A stretch of 64,000 nucleotides of DNA from Bilabrum cf. latius (lineage: Eukaryota > Bigyra: Bicosoecida > Bigyra > Bicosoecida): contig OZ237739.1 of assembly GCA_965178125.1 (NCBI GenBank), positions 434,001 through 498,000 of the forward strand, given 5' to 3'. The notes under the pieces are model-generated. The model was not told where the DNA came from. It saw only the letters and a program-made list of their open reading frames with translations, and searched no databases. Made by a program: the position numbers and the translations under genes. How positions within the stretch are numbered: position 1 is the first letter of the stretch; each line of letters begins with the position of its first letter. Below are positions 31,007 through 42,491 of this stretch, piece after piece.

Positions 31007-33644
31007 CTACAGCACCGCCGTCAGCTCCACCACCTGCCCCACCGCCACGCGCCCGGGACCCGCCACACTAGGATCCTCCACGCTCGCGTTCCACACCAAT
31101 CCAGGACCAGGCACTGACACGGCCGTCGACACAGGCGCCTCGGAGCTCTCGTTCCGGCTCACCCCGTACGAGCTGCCCACCACCGGGTGCGAGCTCCACT
31201 CCACCCGCACGTCCGTTGGCACCGTCGTGCCAGATGCAGCCGCGTCCGTCAGACGCACGCGGTACACCAGCACAGAGCTGCTCACCACAGACTCCAACAC
31301 GGCCCACTCGCCGCTCGTGCTGTGCCCGATCACCGACCCGCTCGTCTCGCGGCTGTACCGCTCCGTCCCGTCCACCACCACAGACTCCACCACGTACGAC
31401 GGGCCCGGCAGCGACGCGTCCACCAGCCGCACCCAGTACGCCTGGTTGTATCCCGCGCCCTGCGTCGCGTTCACTACCACCACCATCTGCACCACGTCGC
31501 CTCCGTCGCCCACCGCGCTGGCAGGACTCACAGACACAGACACATCCGGCTCCAGCACAGACAGGCTCGCCGACTCGGAGCTCATCGTCTCCTGCGTCAC
31601 GAATGCCGCATCCACATCGATGCTGGCCCCGCGAGACACAGCGCTCACGTTCTCCACGGTCGCCTCCAGCACCACCTCCAGGATCTCCCCGGCGCCAGAC
31701 ACGCCCACGTCCCGGTCCACATTGCGCAGCACGCACAGAGGCGCCCGGTACCACGACGCCAATGGACCGCCCAGACGCACCACAGACAGCCCGGACAGGT
31801 CATCCAGATACGACTGCACGCCAGACCCGCCCGACCCCACACCGCTGCAGCTCGACACCAGCACGCTGCTCGGCGACGAGTCAGTGCTGCCGTTCACCAC
31901 CACGCGAGCCGACACCACCCGACGCAGACCGAGACCACTCACAAGCGACGATCCCGGCACAGACACGNNNNNNNNNNNNNNNNNNNNNNNNNNNNNNNNN
32001 NNNNNNNNNNNNNNNNNNNNNNNNNNNNNNNNNNNNNNNNNNNNNNNNNNNNNNNNNNNNNNNNNNNNNNNNNNNNNNNNNNNNNNNNNNNNNNNNNNNN
32101 NNNNNNNNNNNNNNNNNNNNNNNNNNNNNNNNNNNNNNNNNNNNNNNNNNNNNNNNNNNNNNNNNNNCGATGGGCCGCAGCACAGTCGAGAACAACAGAG
32201 AGTCCCCGCCGTCCACGTCAGACAGCACCGACGGAAGCAACACATCCGGCCGAGACAGGCCCTGCCCCGCCACCGTCAAAGTCACGCTCGAGTTCGTCAC
32301 GGCAGGCACCACGTCCAAGCTAGACACAGACGCGATCACGCTAGACGTCGACCCGGCCGCCGCGTCCCGAAGCACGCGCCCGCCCACCACCACCTCGATG
32401 GACTCGCTCACGCCATCCAGCGTGTCGTTGTTCACCATCGTGCACGGCCCGATCACCACCTCGCCCGTGCTGGCGTTCACGCTCGCGTGCGGCGCGCTGC
32501 CCAGCAGAGACAGTGGCGTCACCAGCACGCCGCCGCACACCACGCGCAGCTTCGTCAGAGACGGCCCGCTCACGGACACCACCGAGATGCTCGCAGGGTC
32601 CAGCACGCCGTCGGGCCCGCCAGGACGCACGCGGATCACCACGTCCCTCGCCGTGCCCGCTGGCAATGCGGCGGCCACCACCACCTCCACCGACTGGCCG
32701 CCCACCACGCTCGACGGACTCAGCGACGAGCTCAGGCTGCTGTCCGGCGTGCGCGCGTACATCTGCACCGCAGGATCCGCGTGCTGCATCAGCACATCCG
32801 CCTCCGCTGCCACGCTCGCGTTGCGGGAGTCGCCCACATCGGGGTGCGACCACCACCGGGCAGACAGGCTCGCGTTCACGCTGCCGCCAAGGTCGATGCT
32901 CGGCAGAAGCTCCACCTCCACCACCACCGACAACGAGTCGCCCACGTCCAGCCGAGGCCACACGATCACCGCGCCTGCAAGGCTGTCCGCAGACACCCCG
33001 GATGCCGACGCAGATGCCGCGTCCGCTCCCGCGCGACGAGACCCGCCCTCGCTCCACGCCGGCTGCACCACGCCGTTCACCCACACGCCAGACACCACAT
33101 ACCTGCCGTCCAGCAGCGTCGAGTCCAGCAGCGTCACGTTGAACACAGACGCGGCCGATCCGCCCGCATGCCCCACCGTCATGGTGAAGTTCAGCTTGTC
33201 GCCGCCGTCCGTGTCCGTGAAGGCCACCGGGCTCACGCCGGGCGCTGCCAAAGACCCCTCCGATACCGTCAGCGTCACCACGCGAGACACGGCCTCGCCG
33301 CCGCTCAGGTCAGACCCAGACACAGACGCCGTCGCATCCACGCCCACGCCGCCCTGCGCCGCCGCCGTGTTGCGGACCACGCCGCGCAGCACGATCTCCA
33401 CGCCCTCCACAGTCAGCCCGTTGTCCGTGCCGGCGTTCGTCACGTCGCCCAGCTGCACCGTCGCCGTGCCGGCCGCCCCGTCCACGCTCCAGTGGGACGA
33501 GTTCAGGCCGCTCAGCGCGCCCGATCCGCCCGCAAGCGACGACGTCACGTTCGACCCGGACCCTGCCGTGGCTCGCACAGACACCACCTCCAGCAGCTCC
33601 AGCACGTCCGCTCGAGACAGGCTCACGCTCACCGACGACCCCAC
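31007..33644 (-). CDS. Giant Ig/DUF11-like repeat protein, unit 12 (interrupted by gap 1)
   Basis: The outer parts match other units but the middle is N. The left part (31007-31967) is like units 10, 13 and 15 (gttggc near 31216, ctcacaagc near 31940); the right part (32168-33644) is like the N-terminal halves of units 9 and 11. The 200 N replace at least 487 bp, a difference not divisible by three, so any open frame crossing the gap is an artefact. Residue 560 is hidden. Confidence 0.5.
31968..32167. other. Assembly gap 1, 200 N
   Basis: Exactly 200 N, so a placeholder. The repeat phase on either side requires 487 bp (the equivalent of 2538-3024) plus any whole number of 2,943-bp units, unless the flanking contigs actually overlap. 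Confidence 0.97.
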
Positions 33645-33662
33645 CAGAGTGCCTTCCGCAAG

Positions 33663-36587
33663 CTACAGCACCGCCGTCAGCTCCACCACCTGCCCCACCG
33701 CCACGCGCCCGGGACCCGCCACACTAGGATCCTCCACGCTCGCGTTCCACACCAATCCAGGACCAGGCACTGACACGGCCGTCGACACAGGCGCCTCGGA
33801 GCTCTCGTTCCGGCTCACCCCGTACGAGCTGCCCACCACCGGGTGCGAGCTCCACTCCACCCGCACGTCCGTTGGCACCGTCGTGCCAGATGCAGCCGCG
33901 TCCGTCAGACGCACGCGGTACACCAGCACAGAGCTGCTCACCACAGACTCCAACACGGCCCACTCGCCGCTCGTGCTGTGCCCGATCACCGACCCGCTCG
34001 TCTCGCGGCTGTACCGCTCCGTCCCGTCCACCACCACAGACTCCACCACGTACGACGGGCCCGGCAGCGACGCGTCCACCAGCCGCACCCAGTACGCCTG
34101 GTTGTATCCCGCGCCCTGCGTCGCGTTCACTACCACCACCATCTGCACCACGTCGCCTCCGTCGCCCACCGCGCTGGCAGGACTCACAGACACAGACACA
34201 TCCGGCTCCAGCACAGACAGGCTCGCCGACTCGGAGCTCATCGTCTCCTGCGTCACGAATGCCGCATCCACATCGATGCTGGCCCCGCGAGACACAGCGC
34301 TCACGTTCTCCACGGTCGCCTCCAGCACCACCTCCAGGATCTCCCCGGCGCCAGACACGCCCACGTCCCGGTCCACATTGCGCAGCACGCACAGAGGCGC
34401 CCGGTACCACGACGCCAATGGACCGCCCAGACGCACCACAGACAGCCCGGACAGGTCATCCAGATACGACTGCACGCCAGACCCGCCCGACCCCACACCG
34501 CTGCAGCTCGACACCAGCACGCTGCTCGGCGACGAGTCAGTGCTGCCGTTCACCACCACGCGAGCCGACACCACCCGACGCAGACCGAGACCACTCACAA
34601 GCGACGATCCCGGCACAGACACGTTCAGCACCGCATCGCTCATGCGGGCTTCCGGCAGCGCCACGCTCACGTTCACAGTCACCACGCTGCCCACCACCAC
34701 GTCCAGGCCGCCAGATGTCGCGCCGTCCGAAGACACAGACAGGCTCAACGATGGCGACCCCACGCTCAGCGACGATGCAGACGTGGTCGATACCACGGAC
34801 TCGTTTCGGGACTCAGACGGGCTGGGATGGCTGCCCCACCGCACGCTCACGAAAGGCACAGGGTACGATGCCCCGGCCTCCACGTCCGACGACACAAGCA
34901 CCTCCCACTACACGGCCAGCACCTGACCCGCTCCCACCTCGCTCAGCACAAGCACCGCGTCGGCCAGCGACGCAGACCCGCCTGCCACCAGCGACCCGTT
35001 CACCCACACGCGACCCACAGAGTACACCGGAGCCCCCGTGGCCGTCAAGCTCACGTTCGCCAGCACCGAGTCCGCGACCACCACGTCAAACACAGACGCG
35101 CCCGCCGACGCGACGGGCCGCAGCACAGTCGAGAACAACAGAGAGTCCCCGCCGTCCACGTCAGATAGCACCGACGGAAGCAACACATCCGGCCGAGACA
35201 GGCCCTGCCCCGCCACCGTCAAAGTCACGCTCGAGTTCGTCACGGCAGGCACCACGTCCAAGCTAGACACAGACGCGATCACGCTAGACGTCGACCCGGC
35301 CGCCGCGTCCCGAAGCACGCGCCCGCCCACCACCACCTCGATGGACTCGCTCACGCCATCCAGCGTGTCGTTGTTCACCATCGTGCACGGCCCGATCACC
35401 ACCTCGCCCGTGCTGGCGTTCACGCTCGCGTGCGGCGCGCTGCCCAGCAGAGACAGTGGCGTCACCAGCACGCCGCCGCACACCACGCGCAGCTTCGTCA
35501 GAGACGGCCCGCTCACGGACACCACCGAGATGCTCGCAGGGTCCAGCACGCCGTCGGGCCCGCCAGGACGCACGCGGATCACCACGTCCCTCGCCGTGCC
35601 CGCTGGCAATGCGGCGGCCACCACCACCTCCACCGACTGGCCGCCCACCACGCTCGACGGACTCAGCGACGAGCTCAGGCTGCTGTCCGGCGTGCGCGCG
35701 TACATCTGCACCGCAGGATCCGCGTGCTGCATCAGCACATCTGCCTCCGCTGCCACGCTCGCGTTGCGGGAGTCGCCCACATCGGGGTGCGACCACCACC
35801 GGGCAGACAGGCTCGCGTTCACGCTGCCGCCAAGGTCGATGCTCGGCAGAAGCTCCACCTCCACCACCACCGACAACGAGTCGCCCACGTCCAGCCGAGG
35901 CCACACGATCACCGCGCCTGCAAGGCTGTCCGCAGACACCCCGGATGCCGACGCAGATGCCGCGTCCGCTCCCGCGCGACGAGACCCGCCCTCGCTCCAC
36001 GCCGGCTGCACCACGCCGTTCACCCACACGCCAGACACCACGTACCTGCCGTCCAGCAGCGTCGAGTCCAGCAGCGTCACGTTGAACACAGACGCGGCCG
36101 ATCCGCCCGCATGCCCCACCGTCATGGTGAAGTTCAGCTTGTCGCCGCCGTCCGTGTCCGTGAAGGCCACGGGGCTCACGCCGGGCGCTGCCAAAGACCC
36201 CTCCGATACCGTCAGCGTCACCACGCGAGACACGGCCTCGCCGCCGCTCAGGTCAGACCCAGACACAGACGCCGTCGCATCCACGCCCACGCCGCCCTGC
36301 GCCGCCGCCGTGTTGCGGACCACGCCGCGCAGCACGATCTCCACGCCCTCCACAGTCAGCCCGTTGTCCGTGCCGGCGTTCGTCACGTCGCCCAGCTGCA
36401 CCGTCGCCGTGCCGGCCGCCCCGTCCACGCTCCAGTGGGACGAGTTCAGGCCGCTCAGCGCGCCCGATCCGCCCGCAAGCGACGACGTCACGTTCGACCC
36501 GGACCCTGCCGTGGCTCGCACAGACACCACCTCCAGCAGCTCCAGCACGTCCGCTCGAGACAGGCTCACGCTCACCGACGACCCCAC
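33663..36587 (-). CDS. Giant Ig/DUF11-like repeat protein, unit 13 (TAG at Gln560)
   Basis: Counterpart of unit 10: TAG at 34908-34910 for Gln560, I492V, Ser860 and Val934. Standard-code open stretches are 34908-36587 and 33663-34907. It may be a second assembled copy of unit 10 rather than a separate unit. Confidence 0.5.
34908..34910 (-). other. Extra in-frame TAG replacing Gln560 (unit 13)
   Basis: Same ccactacac variant as at 26366, offset by 8,542 bp. Confidence 0.88.
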
Positions 36588-36605
36588 CAGAGTGCCTTCC
36601 GCAAG

Positions 36606-39530
36606 CTACAGCACCGCCGTCAGCTCCACCACCTGCCCCACCGCCACGCGCCCGGGACCCGCCACACTAGGATCCTCCACGCTCGCGTTCCACACCAATC
36701 CAGGACCAGGCACTGACACGGCCGTCGACACAGGCGCCTCGGAGCTCTCGTTCCGGCTCACCCCGTACGAGCTGCCCACCACCGGGTGCGAGCTCCACTC
36801 CACCCGCACGTCCGTCGGCACCGTCGTGCCAGATGCAGCCGCGTCCGTCAGACGCACGCGGTACACCAGCACAGAGCTGCTCACCACAGACTCCAACACG
36901 GCCCACTCGCCGCTCGTGCTGTGCCCGATCACCGACCCGCTCGTCTCGCGGTTGTACCGCTCCGTCCCGTCCACCACCACAGACTCCACCACGTACGACG
37001 GGCCCGGCAGCGACGCGTCCACCAGCCGCACCCAGTACGCCTGGTTGTATCCCGCGCCCTGCGTCGCGTTCACTACCACCACCATCTGCACCACGTCGCC
37101 TCCGTCGCCCACCGCGCTGGCAGGACTCACAGACACAGACACATCCGGCTCCAGCACAGACAGGCTCGCCGACTCGGAGCTCATCGTCTCCTGCGTCACG
37201 AATGCCGCATCCACATCGATGCTGGCCCCGCGAGACACAGCGCTCACGTTCTCCACGGTCGCCTCCAGCACCACCTCCAGGATCTCCCCGGCGCCAGACA
37301 CGCCCACGTCCCGGTCCACATTGCGCAGCACGCACAGAGGCGCCCGGTACCACGACGCCAATGGACCGCCCAGACGCACCACAGACAGCCCGGACAGGTC
37401 ATCCAGATACGACTGCACGCCAGACCCGCCCGACCCCACACCGCTGCAGCTCGACACCAGCACGCTGCTCGGCGACGAGTCAGTGCTGCCGTTCACCACC
37501 ACGCGAGCCGACACCACCCGACGCAGACCGAGACCACTCACCAGCGACGATCCCGGCACAGACACGTTCAGCACCGCATCGCTCATGCGGGCTTCCGGCA
37601 GAGCCACGCTCACGTTCACAGTCACCACGCTGCCCACCACCACGTCCAGGCCGCCAGATGTCGCGCCGTCCGAAGACACAGACAGGCTCAACGATGGCGA
37701 CCCCACGCTCAGCGACGATGCAGACGTGGTCGATACCACGGACTCGTTTCGGGACTCAGACGGGCTGGGATGGCTGCCCCACCGCACGCTCACGAAAGGC
37801 ACAGGGTACGATGCCCCGGCCTCCACGTCCGACGACACAAGCACCTCCCACTGCACGGCCAGCACCTGACCCGCTCCCACCTCGCTCAGCACAAGCACCG
37901 CGTCGGCCAGCGACGCAGACCCGCCTGCCACCAGCGACCCGTTCACCCACACGCGACCCACAGAGTACACCGGAGCCCCCGTGGCCGTCAAGCTCACGTT
38001 CGCCAGCACCGAGTCCGCGACCACCACGTCAAACACAGACGCGCCCGCCGACGCGATGGGCCGCAGCACAGTCGAGAACAACAGAGAGTCCCCGCCGTCC
38101 ACGTCAGACAGCACCGACGGAAGCAACACATCCGGCCGAGACAGGCCCTGCCCCGCCACCGTCAAAGTCACGCTCGAGTTCGTCACGGCAGGCACCACGT
38201 CCAAGCTAGACACAGACGCGATCACGCTAGACGTCGACCCGGCCGCCGCGTCCCGAAGCACGCGCCCGCCCACCACCACCTCGATGGACTCGCTCACGCC
38301 ATCCAGCGTGTCGTTGTTCACCATCGTGCACGGCCCGATCACCACCTCGCCCGTGCTGGCGTTCACGCTCGCGTGCGGCGCGCTGCCCAGCAGAGACAGT
38401 GGCGTCACCAGCACGCCGCCGCACACCACGCGCAGCTTCGTCAGAGACGGCCCGCTCACGGACACCACCGAGATGCTCGCAGGGTCCAGCACGCCGTCGG
38501 GCCCGCCAGGACGCACGCGGATCACCACGTCCCTCGCCGTGCCCGCTGGCAATGCGGCGGCCACCACCACCTCCACCGACTGGCCGCCCACCACGCTCGA
38601 CGGACTCAGCGACGAGCTCAGGCTGCTGTCCGGCGTGCGCGCGTACATCTGCACCGCAGGATCCGCGTGCTGCATCAGCACATCCGCCTCCGCTGCCACG
38701 CTCGCGTTGCGGGAGTCGCCCACATCGGGGTGCGACCACCACCGGGCAGACAGGCTCGCGTTCACGCTGCCGCCAAGGTCGATGCTCGGCAGAAGCTCCA
38801 CCTCCACCACCACCGACAACGAGTCGCCCACGTCCAGCCGAGGCCACACGATCACCGCGCCTGCAAGGCTGTCCGCAGACACCCCGGATGCCGACGCAGA
38901 TGCCGCGTCCGCTCCCGCGCGACGAGACCCGCCCTCGCTCCACGCCGGCTGCACCACGCCGTTCACCCACACGCCAGACACCACATACCTGCCGTCCAGC
39001 AGCGTCGAGTCCAGCAGCGTCACGTTGAACACAGACGCGGCCGATCCGCCCGCATGCCCCACCGTCATGGTGAAGTTCAGCTTGTCGCCGCCGTCCGTGT
39101 CCGTGAAGGCCACCGGGCTCACGCCGGGCGCTGCCAAAGACCCCTCCGATACCGTCAGCGTCACCACGCGAGACACGGCCTCGCCGCCGCTCAGGTCAGA
39201 CCCAGACACAGACGCCGTCGCATCCACGCCCACGCCGCCCTGCGCCGCCGCCGTGTTGCGGACCACGCCGCGCAGCACGATCTCCACGCCCTCCACAGTC
39301 AGCCCGTTGTCCGTGCCGGCGTTCGTCACGTCGCCCAGCTGCACCGTCGCCGTGCCGGCCGCCCCGTCCACGCTCCAGTGGGACGAGTTCAGGCCGCTCA
39401 GCGCGCCCGATCCGCCCGCAAGCGACGACGTCACGTTCGACCCGGACCCTGCCGTGGCTCGCACAGACACCACCTCCAGCAGCTCCAGCACGTCCGCTCG
39501 AGACAGGCTCACGCTCACCGACGACCCCAC
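36606..39530 (-). CDS. Giant Ig/DUF11-like repeat protein, unit 14
   Basis: Full-length unit, Gln560 intact, Asn860, Val934; no difference from unit 11 was found. Possibly the same locus assembled twice. Confidence 0.52.
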   Translation of the reverse strand: MGSSVSVSLSRADVLELLEVVSVRATAGSGSNVTSSLAGGSGALSGLNSSHWSVDGAAGTATVQLGDVTNAGTDNGLTVEGVEIVLRGVVRNTAAAQGGVGVDATASVSGSDLSGGEAVSRVVTLTVSEGSLAAPGVSPVAFTDTDGGDKLNFTMTVGHAGGSAASVFNVTLLDSTLLDGRYVVSGVWVNGVVQPAWSEGGSRRAGADAASASASGVSADSLAGAVIVWPRLDVGDSLSVVVEVELLPSIDLGGSVNASLSARWWSHPDVGDSRNASVAAEADVLMQHADPAVQMYARTPDSSLSSSLSPSSVVGGQSVEVVVAAALPAGTARDVVIRVRPGGPDGVLDPASISVVSVSGPSLTKLRVVCGGVLVTPLSLLGSAPHASVNASTGEVVIGPCTMVNNDTLDGVSESIEVVVGGRVLRDAAAGSTSSVIASVSSLDVVPAVTNSSVTLTVAGQGLSRPDVLLPSVLSDVDGGDSLLFSTVLRPIASAGASVFDVVVADSVLANVSLTATGAPVYSVGRVWVNGSLVAGGSASLADAVLVLSEVGAGQVLAVQWEVLVSSDVEAGASYPVPFVSVRWGSHPSPSESRNESVVSTTSASSLSVGSPSLSLSVSSDGATSGGLDVVVGSVVTVNVSVALPEARMSDAVLNVSVPGSSLVSGLGLRRVVSARVVVNGSTDSSPSSVLVSSCSGVGSGGSGVQSYLDDLSGLSVVRLGGPLASWYRAPLCVLRNVDRDVGVSGAGEILEVVLEATVENVSAVSRGASIDVDAAFVTQETMSSESASLSVLEPDVSVSVSPASAVGDGGDVVQMVVVVNATQGAGYNQAYWVRLVDASLPGPSYVVESVVVDGTERYNRETSGSVIGHSTSGEWAVLESVVSSSVLVYRVRLTDAAASGTTVPTDVRVEWSSHPVVGSSYGVSRNESSEAPVSTAVSVPGPGLVWNASVEDPSVAGPGRVAVGQVVELTAVL

Positions 39531-39548
39531 CAGAGTGCCTTCCGCAAG

Positions 39549-42473
39549 CTACAGCACCGCCGTCAGCTCCACCACCTGCCCCACCGCCACGCGCCCGGGA
39601 CCCGCCACACTAGGATCCTCCACGCTCGCGTTCCACACCAATCCAGGACCAGGCACTGACACGGCCGTCGACACAGGCGCCTCGGAGCTCTCGTTCCGGC
39701 TCACCCCGTACGAGCTGCCCACCACCGGGTGCGAGCTCCACTCCACCCGCACGTCCGTTGGCACCGTCGTGCCAGATGCAGCCGCGTCCGTCAGACGCAC
39801 GCGGTACACCAGCACAGAGCTGCTCACCACAGACTCCAACACGGCCCACTCGCCGCTCGTGCTGTGCCCGATCACCGACCCGCTCGTCTCGCGGCTGTAC
39901 CGCTCCGTCCCGTCCACCACCACAGACTCCACCACGTACGACGGGCCCGGCAGCGACGCGTCCACCAGCCGCACCCAGTACGCCTGGTTGTATCCCGCGC
40001 CCTGCGTCGCGTTCACTACCACCACCATCTGCACCACGTCGCCTCCGTCGCCCACCGCGCTGGCAGGACTCACAGACACAGACACATCCGGCTCCAGCAC
40101 AGACAGGCTCGCCGACTCGGAGCTCATCGTCTCCTGCGTCACGAATGCCGCATCCACATCGATGCTGGCCCCGCGAGACACAGCGCTCACGTTCTCCACG
40201 GTCGCCTCCAGCACCACCTCCAGGATCTCCCCGGCGCCAGACACGCCCACGTCCCGGTCCACATTGCGCAGCACGCACAGAGGCGCCCGGTACCACGACG
40301 CCAATGGACCGCCCAGACGCACCACAGACAGCCCGGACAGGTCATCCAGATACGACTGCACGCCAGACCCGCCCGACCCCACACCGCTGCAGCTCGACAC
40401 CAGCACGCTGCTCGGCGACGAGTCAGTGCTGCCGTTCACCACCACGCGAGCCGACACCACCCGACGCAGACCGAGACCACTCACAAGCGACGATCCCGGC
40501 ACAGACACGTTCAGCACCGCATCGCTCATGCGGGCTTCCGGCAGCGCCACGCTCACGTTCACAGTCACCACGCTGCCCACCACCACGTCCAGGCCGCCAG
40601 ATGTCGCGCCGTCCGAAGACACAGACAGGCTCAACGATGGCGACCCCACGCTCAGCGACGATGCAGACGTGGTCGATACCACGGACTCGTTTCGGGACTC
40701 AGACGGGCTGGGATGGCTGCCCCACCGCACGCTCACGAAAGGCACAGGGTACGATGCCCCGGCCTCCACGTCCGACGACACAAGCACCTCCCACTACACG
40801 GCCAGCACCTGACCCGCTCCCACCTCGCTCAGCACAAGCACCGCGTCGGCCAGCGACGCAGACCCGCCTGCCACCAGCGACCCGTTCACCCACACGCGAC
40901 CCACAGAGTACACCGGAGCCCCCGTGGCCGTCAAGCTCACGTTCGCCAGCACCGAGTCCGCGACCACCACGTCAAACACAGACGCGCCCGCCGACGCGAC
41001 GGGCCGCAGCACAGTCGAGAACAACAGAGAGTCCCCGCCGTCCACGTCAGATAGCACCGACGGAAGCAACACATCCGGCCGAGACAGGCCCTGCCCCGCC
41101 ACCGTCAAAGTCACGCTCGAGTTCGTCACGGCAGGCACCACGTCCAAGCTAGACACAGACGCGATCACGCTAGACGTCGACCCGGCCGCCGCGTCCCGAA
41201 GCACGCGCCCGCCCACCACCACCTCGATGGACTCGCTCACGCCATCCAGCGTGTCGTTGTTCACCATCGTGCACGGCCCGATCACCACCTCGCCCGTGCT
41301 GGCGTTCACGCTCGCGTGCGGCGCGCTGCCCAGCAGAGACAGTGGCGTCACCAGCACGCCGCCGCACACCACGCGCAGCTTCGTCAGAGACGGCCCGCTC
41401 ACGGACACCACCGAGATGCTCGCAGGGTCCAGCACGCCGTCGGGCCCGCCAGGACGCACGCGGATCACCACGTCCCTCGCCGTGCCCGCTGGCAATGCGG
41501 CGGCCACCACCACCTCCACCGACTGGCCGCCCACCACGCTCGACGGACTCAGCGACGAGCTCAGGCTGCTGTCCGGCGTGCGCGCGTACATCTGCACCGC
41601 AGGATCCGCGTGCTGCATCAGCACATCCGCCTCCGCTGCCACGCTCGCGTTGCGGGAGTCGCCCACATCGGGGTGCGACCACCACCGGGCAGACAGGCTC
41701 GCGTTCACGCTGCCGCCAAGGTCGATGCTCGGCAGAAGCTCCACCTCCACCACCACCGACAACGAGTCGCCCACGTCCAGCCGAGGCCACACGATCACCG
41801 CGCCTGCAAGGCTGTCCGCAGACACCCCGGATGCCGACGCAGATGCCGCGTCCGCTCCCGCGCGACGAGACCCGCCCTCGCTCCACGCCGGCTGCACCAC
41901 GCCGTTCACCCACACGCCAGACACCACATACCTGCCGTCCAGCAGCGTCGAGTCCAGCAGCGTCACGTTGAACACAGACGCGGCCGATCCGCCCGCATGC
42001 CCCACCGTCATGGTGAAGTTCAGCTTGTCGCCGCCGTCCGTGTCCGTGAAGGCCACCGGGCTCACGCCGGGCGCTGCCAAAGACCCCTCCGATACCGTCA
42101 GCGTCACCACGCGAGACACGGCCTCGCCGCCGCTCAGGTCAGACCCAGACACAGACGCCGTCGCATCCACGCCCACGCCGCCCTGCGCCGCCGCCGTGTT
42201 GCGGACCACGCCGCGCAGCACGATCTCCACGCCCTCCACAGTCAGCCCGTTGTCCGTGCCGGCGTTCGTCACGTCGCCCAGCTGCACCGTCGCCGTGCCG
42301 GCCGCCCCGTCCACGCTCCAGTGGGACGAGTTCAGGCCGCTCAGCGCGCCCGATCCGCCCGCAAGCGACGACGTCACGTTCGACCCGGACCCTGCCGTGG
42401 CTCGCACTGACACCACCTCCAGCAGCTCCAGCACGTCCGCTCGAGACAGGCTCACGCTCACCGACGACCCCAC
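39549..42473 (-). CDS. Giant Ig/DUF11-like repeat protein, unit 15 (TAG at Gln560)
   Basis: TAG at 40794-40796 replaces Gln560; Ser860, I492V, Val934. Its C-terminal half equals units 10 and 13, but its N-terminal half differs in synonymous spelling (cgcactgac near 42406; cacatcc near 41623). It is therefore a distinct unit from 10 and 13, and may be the complete version of unit 12. Confidence 0.57.
40794..40796 (-). other. Extra in-frame TAG replacing Gln560 (unit 15)
   Basis: Same CAG-to-TAG change as at 26366 and 34908. It lies two unit lengths (5,886 bp) from the one at 34908, with an intact Gln560 unit in between. Confidence 0.9.
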
Positions 42474-42491
42474 CAGAGTGCCTTCCGCAAG

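Larger units (their letters stand above)
23626..31967. repeat. 8,342-bp segment repeated right of gap 1 (left copy)
   Basis: This is the right end of contig 1. With an offset of 8,542 it matches 32168-40509 at every variant site compared, including tcagacagc (23680), acatacc (24556), cacagacacc (25036), gttggc (25330), ctcacaagc (26054), ccactacac (26364) and cgacgggc (26570). Its ends are exactly the two contig ends. Confidence 0.8.
32168..40509. repeat. 8,342-bp segment repeated left of gap 1 (right copy)
   Basis: Start of contig 2, matching 23626-31967 at all markers checked. Beyond 40509 the next half unit takes different variants (cacatccgcc near 41623, where the earlier copy continues with cacatctgcc near 27197). 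The visible match therefore stops being exact after the point where contig 1 ends. Confidence 0.8.

Noticed and set aside
31881-33773. Long open frames running through the N gaps (for example plus 29439-33773 and minus 31881-33644)
   Set aside because: They join unrelated frames because the 200-N placeholder does not match the true missing length.
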